This document shows, piece by piece, positions 57,187 to 64,000 of a stretch of 64,000 nucleotides of DNA. A program made the translations under genes and the position numbers. Position 1 is the stretch's first letter. Every line of letters starts with the position of its first letter. Location of the stretch: contig JAQOTA010000053.1 in the NCBI GenBank assembly GCA_029532415.1, positions 1,364,001-1,428,000 of the forward strand, written 5' to 3'. The notes beneath the pieces were generated by a model. That model saw nothing but the letters and a program-made list of their open reading frames with translations. It made no database searches and was not told where the DNA came from. This DNA comes from Marasmius tenuissimus (lineage: Eukaryota > Basidiomycota > Agaricomycetes > Agaricales > Marasmiaceae).

Positions 57187-57561
57187 GAGTAAGAATATTG
57201 CTCGGGATTCTCAGCTTCGTTGTATTGCAGGAGAGATTTGGTGTCCCGAAGTACCAGATATGAAGCCATTCGCCGATCTCATTGATATCGGCAAGGTAAT
57301 ATCTCGCTTCGATCAAGCACACCATCGACATTCGACTGTTACACGGATGCCTGCTGTGGACTGAGTACCATACTGGCGAGCCTGACTAATTCGGATTTCG
57401 AGTACATACCGAGTACATACTACCTGACAGAACACCTAAAAACCGCGTAAACTACACCGAGCCGATCTCGTAGCGAAGCGAACCTCCCCCCATGTTGCAC
57501 CACGGTTGAGGTCACCAACTCCACGAATGACTTACTTGCCGAAATAAAAGTGAGGAGACGA

Positions 57562-58691
57562 CTATGCCGTGATATTGCGCTGATCATGATTCAGAACCAT
57601 TCGATGAAGTGCGAAGTATCGGAACACTTACTGGAGCCAATATCCATTCGTTCACGATTTGATTGAGGCGGTCGTCCCGTAGTTTCATGCATTCTCGACA
57701 CTTGAGGCTGGCAGTGTGAGAAAGGACGGCCGTTCTGATCGCCGACATCGTGGTACCTATATTAATCGTGGGCGGGAAATGATCATCTGCTGAAAGCAAC
57801 AGATATCCCGATGAAAAACTCACCAGGTTTGAGGTCTGGTAACATTTCTGCAACAGCTAGGTTCCACATCCCCTTCAAAACTTTCTGACCATCGAAATCA
57901 CATTTCGGTACGGGGTTGTGAAGTCCGAGCTCGTGGAATAAAAGCTTTTTCAGGGTTTCGGTACGTAGCTGGTGAAGTTGGAATAGACGCATCAGGTACA
58001 CTGGACCCATCCTCGTGCAGAGCTCCTCGTCGACCTGGGAGAGGTCGAGAGAGAGGGTATGGCTGGAGACTGTAACGGCGAGTCGAACAATGTTGTGATG
58101 AGCCGCCGTCGCGTAGATCTCGAGAGGTCGCAGAGGAGCATAGGAAAGTAAGACTCCATAGAGGCGGGACGTTGGGGTTACGTAGGTACTCGCTTGAATC
58201 CCGTAAACAGGAAAATGATCGATGGCTCGGACGAGTGCCTGGAACTCGATCGAGGGCGAAGTGTCAATCTCCACACCATGAATCACTCGGAGTATGATTT
58301 GGAGTTCAGGCGATGGGATGTCTGCGAGAAAGAGAGTCCTCTGCAAGCTCTCCTTGGAGGCCAACGGAAGGAGGCTCTTGAAGGAGTTGTTTGATTTGCT
58401 GAGGAGGGTATCTTCGTTGACGTAAAACACGACCCCATCGCTTGAGAGCAAGATGATGTCGACCGCAGACGGATTGTTACCGGCACCGGTTGGACCAAAC
58501 GATGAGGAGATTTGAATCGTATTTCCCCCAGCAGGAGCCAAAGAAGGGTCATTTTGGGTTTGCAAAGACGATGCACCGGCATCTCCCTCATTCTGAAATC
58601 ATATCAATCAATCAATCTGGCCGAAAAGCGGAAAACATACATTACTAGGCTGTAGGTTGAATTTGGAGTCTTCCTTCAGATCGTTGAACAT
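57562..58691 (-). CDS. BTB/POZ-like domain protein
   Basis: Fungal protein with a BTB-like fold, probably a protein-interaction module; partner unknown. ATG 58,691 (MFNDLKEDSKFNLQPSN). Exons 58,641-58,691; 57,824-58,592; 57,632-57,756; 57,562-57,579; introns of 48, 67 and 52 nt (GTATGT, GTGAGT and GTAAGT donors); 320 aa, phase kept. BTB core: VDIILLSSDGVVFYVNEDTL, SFKSLLPLASKESLQRTLFL, IPSPELQIILRVIHGVEI, FQALVRAIDHFPVYGI. A helical part follows (LYGVLLSYAPLRPLEIYATA, LCTRMGPVYLMRLFQLHQL) and a short C-terminal KCRECMKLRDDRLN segment. The order matches basidiomycete BTB proteins of about 300-350 aa. Confidence 0.85.
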
Positions 58692-61290
58692 TTGTAGAAA
58701 CAAAACCGAGTCAAGGGCTGGTCAAAGGGTAGGGATGAATCAGGAAATCCGACTAGCGGTAGTTGAAGGACGGAGCGGGCATCGCTTCGTATCTGGGTCG
58801 CCACTCTGATTTTTATAGAGACCGAGGCGGTAATCTGACACTGGAAGAGAGTCTGCGTCAGCGGTTACACGGTGGGTGATGTATGCATACCCACTCGACA
58901 GGAATACATTTTCTAGCCTTTAGAAGATCAAGATCCACATTTATGGGCACAGATATTCTACACCGTACACGCGGCGTTATGCCGAGGCGAAGAAACCGAT
59001 ATAATGTTCGAGAATGCGATAGAAATTTTTCGGGCAACCAGGAGGGGTCCCCGACGTTGCGAGGTGCCCTGAGGCCAGGAGGCCTGTAACAACTTGACTA
59101 CGACGGGCCAGGGACATGTGTCAAGTGATTCCTCATTGTGAGTGAGGAGTGCGGGGCAAGCAGCGCTTTAGGTCTATCAGTAACGATCCCAGCGTAAATT
59201 TACAGTTCAGGCAAGTCGATATCTTGTTTGGAATGCCGTCGAATACTATCGAATGGGACGAATTGCTGCTCATAGCCTCGGAGTCCGACAGTGGCGTTAC
59301 CTGAATTCCCTTCCTAGAGAGTACGGGTCAGTATCCACATCTACACATATAGGATTGGAGCAGAACTTGGACCATTACCGAGCTATGCATGATCACCCAG
59401 CACACAGAGCGGCAAAGTTGGTGCCTCGGCCCTCAGGCCTCAGGCTTCAGGATCAAAGCATGGTCAAAGCTGCCGTCGTCCTCTATCAAGACTGACGACG
59501 ACGGTGACGGATGTTGCCCACGGCGTGAGCAATTACGCGGTCGTTTCGGAATTCCTTTTTTTCCCCAGCATCGCCACCCTCTCAGCCTCGACTCGGACAC
59601 TACCTATATCGAAATCTGCCAGTGCAACACCTTCCGCGTTCGACGCTTCTTCATTGCCGCACCTGTCTATGGTTGACCTTCAAAATGTGTCAGCTCCCAT
59701 CCAATCCTGGCAAATTGAATAATTCACCGTAGTCCCTAGTCGCAGACATTTTGTCGCCGAGCTATCGGTAACTTCATCGCACAACCAACTTGAACCTTTC
59801 CCGGAAGTCCAACGCCTCGAACAGAGATGGGGAGCATAGAAGAGGATTGATAATGGCTCTGGAAAGCTTGGAACAGGGACGATGCTGGAATTTCTCGCGA
59901 AGTAGTTTTCTGGTCTTTGGGAGTTGGGTTCTTTCCGGTCCAATCGTCTCGAAGCCTCAATCCAGAATACAGCGTCGTTTTTGTGCTCATAAGCCCCAAC
60001 GCTCATGTTCCGACGAGATACTGTTCCATTGAACTACGTCCAAGCAAAATTCTCTGGCTAAAGGGACCAGAAAGACGGTTTTACGAGGTCGCATAGAAGA
60101 GAAAATGCTGGTTGTTGAACATTGGCATGGCCTGGGTGAGTTGTAATCGACTGCAACTGCTAGAAATGGACATTGTACTGACTTCGTCGATATTCGCCAT
60201 TGTGATCTATATACATGGCTCGCCAGGTTAACGACGACCATCACTAAAGAAGACTGAACTTCGGCCTGGACTCGCCTTCAAGCCGCCAGGCCAAGATGCC
60301 CATACCGCGTTTGGAAAGGATCGCGCCATCCACTCGGTTCATTCCACCTGTGTACGACTGCCTCGATTGGAGATGCCATACGCCGTTTTCGCTTCCATCA
60401 GGCCCTCCAATCGATCCTGATTCTTCCTGGCGATCTACGGAACACCAGTTCAGCATCGCGGTGGGTTTTATACCTCACATGAAAGTAATTCACCCACCAG
60501 AACTCATGCTTTTATCAGATTTCAACAAGGCCAACGACGTCTTCATCTACCGACAGACCAATCCGAGTTTTCGTCGTCATTCACACCGCCCGGAGCATCT
60601 TGATTTCTGTTAGGGTTCCTGAAGTCGCGCGCGTGTATCCTGTTCTAGGTGGAATGAAAAGAGCCGTAGCGCGGTATTCAAGAGCTGGACTGGATTCAGT
60701 TTCATTCAACTTGAGTCCGTTGTCTGCTACGTGGGGAGTGTATCGAGGCCGCTGGTCAAGGTGTGCTATAGCTTCTATTAAGGTACCTCCAAGCACGAGA
60801 GGATATACTGGGCCGTGAAGCTACAGAGGTCAATTCGGGGAACTCACTGGCTGACCCTGGTGCTCATCGTAGATTGCGAGAGTCAAGACAATGCTTTCTG
60901 CTCAAAAAGCCATCCATCCCAACTCCAACCTCTCTTCTATGCTTCTCTCGTGGAATATTACGAATTTGAAGCAAGTGTTATTCATCATCGGGAAAAGAGT
61001 CCGTCGAGTTTGATGACGCCGTACGATAATTTGTCACTGCTGAAGATATAATCTAAAGACATGTACCAGTTCCACGAGACTGTCACAATTTGAGCATCTA
61101 TCAGCAATCCGAACCGAAATCTTCAGAGACTCACCTTCAAAGTTGTGTCCAACAAGCATCGTGATCTGCTACTGCAGCGCAGCTGTCGACAGCAGCTTGC
61201 TTACATATGTCGTGTCTGTATCCTTCGTGTCGAACGCCCACGACCCACACACTACCCTCCCTTCTCACCCTCAAGCGATTCTTCCGATAA
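58692..61290. other. intergenic region, no gene firmly recognised
   Basis: About 2.6 kb. An ORF at 60,296-60,613 (MPIPRLERIAPSTRF...) is open for 105 codons, but I recognise no family and see no splice support, so I do not call it. Confidence 0.3.
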
Positions 61291-61299
61291 CCCTCCAAC

Positions 61300-61540
61300 C
61301 CTGATGGTAACGAAGGACTCAGAGGAGACTTTTCTTCGACGAGAAATTTCCTTTGAGTCAGAGAATCTGCTTCAGGTTATCCCCCATGTCCCGGATGGCA
61401 CCGTCCCGACGATGATCGATATCCAGACCCTCATCCGAGCCATCGACCATCTTCAAACACCCGGGACCCTTTTCATCCATTCCCGCCAACGTCTCACCTC
61501 TACCAGCAACAGCCCCCCATTCAGTCCCCCGCCACCGTAA
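61300..61540 (+). pseudogene. relic of a BTB-like gene
   Basis: The frame KDSEETFLRREISFESENLL, then VIPHV and DIQTLIRAIDHLQTPG, parallels the BTB gene at 57,562-58,691 (SKESLQRTLFLADIPSPEL, VIHGVEI, FQALVRAIDHFPVYG). The following DNA (CGTCTCACCTCTACCAG) resembles the CGTCCCGCCTCTATGGAG of the intact gene, but the frame soon closes at 61,540. No start region or second half is found; a decayed, inverted partial duplicate. Confidence 0.55.
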
Positions 61541-63500
61541 GTGCAGTTTCTGCACAGGCCGGCACTATGGTATGGAATCCCTAGCACGGTTTCAAGCCAT
61601 ACCATACTGCTCAGGTCGTGTACCTTAGCGACTCATGGACGGTGGTCTGTTTGTAAAGCTTCCAGTGAGTCATCTTGTTGCGTGGCCTACGAAGTGCTAA
61701 GGCAAGATATGCTCACAGGTGGCTAGATAAAGTGGGGGATGGTAACCGGGAGCCTGCAATATCAGATGGTTTTATAAGGCGGCAAGGCTTTTGGTACTGT
61801 TTCATCTCATTGGGTGAGTTGTCAAGTGGTGAGAAAAGATTGAACTGGCCCTGATTCCGCCGTCACCGTCTACGGTACTTTGGAAGAAAAGTAGCGCCAC
61901 GGTATTTGGTAAGAAATGACGGAGCATTTGGACCTACATATACCTCACCCATTTCCATAGCGGCCGGATGGATATTAGCATCCTCGAGTCATCGGCAATT
62001 AGCCGCCTTCTCCGTCCAGTCCACTGTTCTGACACAATTTCAGTCTATGTAGTGCCTCGCGCTGTGTTTCTGCTAAGGTTGCAATCGCTGGCGAGAGCCA
62101 CACGAACTTGAGTCGCAGGTCAAGACGATGTTTACGGGAAAGTTTGAAGACCGTGTATATGGAGCTCCAGAGCTCCAGCGCTTCGACTTTGCGCGGGGAT
62201 ATTCGTCGCGTACCAAGAACGGAGCGCTGAGCACCCGCTGGCTCGGAAAATGTACGGGAGTATTAGGTTCGACGGTTGACTCAACTATGAGCACATAATT
62301 CATCGGAAAATTGTGCGTCATTTGTGGTCCGGCTACCCGGTGTTGATGTTGGGCGTCCGGCTGTTGGTGTCGGGCGTTGGTAGGTCGGTCTTCGCTTTTA
62401 CCAGCAGTCTCATTGAATTCCACAAGTATACTGTTGAATGTTCATATAATAGCCTTAATCAACTTAAGCTCTTGGGTCTATCGTCCTGAGTGTGAAGCAC
62501 GTCGTAAAGATACAAAGGAAGTTGGAAGCACGGCCGACTCGACTAACTGAGATGCCGCACTCCGGCATCATTCGGAGAATGCCTGGTTCATGTTAGAAGT
62601 TTACAGAGCTTTCGTGACTGCTTCAGAAGTTGAGGCTGAAATGACCCTCAGAATACAGGTGATTGAATACCCAAGGGTGTTTTAAGTGACAATAGAGACC
62701 CTCAAGAACACTGTCAGCTGCGAAAGTTCTGCTGACTGGGTGAGTTGCCGGTCTTCCCAGGATGCCGATAGCTCGGCACTCGCGATAACGGCAAATGCAA
62801 ATTAAGAACACTTGGATAGTATACACACGAGTCCGGACTGCCTATGTTAAAACAGTGAGTAAACCAAGCCACCTCCCTCGAGAATATAGATAATCTGATG
62901 CAAGATAAAGCCTAGTGCCTTGATGAGGCATCGCAGAGAAGTTATGTGCGTACTTGCATGGTAGCAAGGACCAAATAAACCGCAAACCTTGTGATGGCGG
63001 AGACCGGTCCAGAGTGGACACCGAAAGCCAACGCCGGACGATTCTTAGAGCGCCAACATCCAACACCGGACGTTTCCTTAACGGGAAGCCCCAACCCTGG
63101 ACAATTCCGTAAAGGTTCAAGAATATGTAATGAAAAATGCGCTCATACTCAACACTACTCTAGTCAGAGCTTCCTCACGATATCCGAACCACAATGGGCA
63201 CGCTGTTCGGCCCTTTACCCACCTCCCGTCGGTGCAAGAGCCCACCATGATGCATGATGGTTTTACACCTGTCAGGCCGTAGACCTTATCGGTAAGACAT
63301 GCTTCCCCCCAGCATTGCCCGCAGAGCAACTCACGCTATCCTTCTCCAGCTCGAGATTCGAAGAAGACTCCTCATGAGTTACTTGAACCGGACAATTTAG
63401 AAGTACGGTGACGACCCTGTTGACGTGTAAACTCCACGCCGAAGGCCGACTTGAGAAGTTAGGTATCACTGATTGCGTAGGAGCTTGCGTACATAGTGCA
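61541..63500. other. intergenic region, no gene recognised
   Basis: About 2 kb without a supported gene. Short CCAACACCGGACG-type words recur at 63,000-63,110 and, inverted, at 62,330-62,390; they may be parts of a transposon end. Confidence 0.3.
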
Positions 63501-63501
63501 A

Positions 63502-63902
63502 ACGTAGATGATGGCACTGGGCATTTTGATGTCTAGTAGGGCCTGATGTGCTCGTGTCTAGTGTGTCAGACCCTGAGATAGACCATCAAACAAAGATTTT
63601 CTAAGTCCCCCCAGGGGAAAACAACCATTGCTTGGACCGATCCCACTGGACACAAGCACGTCAGATCCTACTAGACATCAACACTGAGGGCATTTTTCTG
63701 TCAAGTAGGACATGTCGTGGTGGTGTCAAGTGGGCCAGGACCAAGCCAAGTCCAAGCAATGGTTGTTGCACCTTGGGAGGACTTAGAGAATCTTTGTTTA
63801 ATGGTCCATTTCAGGGTCAGACACACTTGACACCAACACATCATGCCCTACTTGACAGAAAAATGCCCCCAGTGCAAAATGCCCCCGGTGTGATGTCTAC
63901 GC
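63502..63902. repeat. foldback (long inverted repeat) element
   Basis: Arms 63,514-63,636 and 63,751-63,875 are inverted copies (for example CAACCATTGCTTGGA versus TCCAAGCAATGGTTG, and AAACAAAGATTTTCTAAGTCC versus GGACTTAGAGAATCTTTGTTT). The 114-bp centre carries two more, opposed versions of the arm's outer half (TCTGTCAAGTAGGACATG; CTACTAGACATC). The result is a nested palindrome with four related units. Non-coding. Confidence 0.75.
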
Positions 63903-64000
63903 TATGGCCAAAGGACTGTACTGTATTTTCGTCGTTGAATAGATGGTGCAATGCAGTCCAGTGAAATGCTCCCATTCAGCTTGGGCCCATTGGGCAGATG

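Noticed and set aside
60296..60613. 105-codon plus-strand ORF
   Set aside because: Open by length only; no family, splice or neighbour support that I can give.
1..64000. CRISPR arrays, bacterial operons, rRNA or tRNA genes
   Set aside because: No regular spacer arrays, no ribosome-binding-site-led gene sets, and no rRNA or tRNA sequence that I could recognise. A covariance-model scan would be needed to exclude a tRNA fully.

Overview
The window is nuclear DNA from a basidiomycete fungus, most likely a mushroom-forming agaricomycete. The evidence is short, frequent spliceosomal introns (48-70 nt; GTNNGT donors, CTNA-type branch sites, YAG acceptors), protein families typical of that group (coiled-coil/F-box, DUF6534 seven-helix, DUF1479, LysM, BTB and multipass membrane families), and basidiomycete-type transposons. 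TGA is a true stop here: both SDR genes end with it.

Layout. 0.3-4.6 kb: two tandem minus-strand copies of a multipass membrane protein gene. 5.0-6.6 kb: an F-box gene with a one-base frameshift. 8.0-10.4 kb: two tandem plus-strand short-chain dehydrogenases. 10.5-12.3 kb: a minus-strand DUF1479 (2-oxoglutarate/Fe(II)-type) gene. 13.4-13.8 kb: a small inverted-repeat element inside an older repeat. 13.97-16.89 kb: a Tc1/mariner-type transposon with perfect terminal repeats and one stop codon in its transposase. 17.1-30.95 kb: a minus-strand Ngaro/DIRS-type tyrosine-recombinase retroelement (Gag, RT-RNase H, YR), split by a 9,173-bp Ty1/copia element (17,816-26,988, plus strand, target duplication CTTCT). 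31.09-31.68 kb: a hAT-type MITE with an 8-bp target duplication. 33.4-34.4 kb: a secreted two-LysM protein. 36.2-43.9 kb: four minus-strand host genes (conserved fungal protein, DUF6534 membrane protein, seven-exon cyclin-like protein, small conserved protein). 45.45-54.62 kb: a second, inverted copy of the same copia family (target duplication GAGTC), sitting 238 bp upstream of a glutamine-dependent asparagine synthetase gene (54.86-57.2 kb). 57.6-58.7 kb: a BTB-like gene, with a decayed relative near 61.4 kb. The last 0.5 kb is a foldback repeat. Mobile DNA makes up roughly 40% of the window.

Three points stand out. (1) The Ngaro-like element has a 143-nt intron at the gag/pol junction. Spliced RNA gives a long Gag with a CCHC knuckle. 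Unspliced RNA gives a short Gag that stops 15 nt before an ATG opening a pol frame that reads straight through the intron. This looks like a splicing switch between Gag and Pol. (2) The copia family carries about 830 extra residues between the basic tail of Gag and the protease, kept in both copies, with no domain I recognise. (3) Three otherwise readable frames break by a single base in C/G runs, which could be real decay or homopolymer sequencing error.

Exon boundaries were inferred by hand from splice signals and reading-frame continuity. Where I could not settle them I give only an approximate span. Family assignments come from motif recognition; no database search was run.
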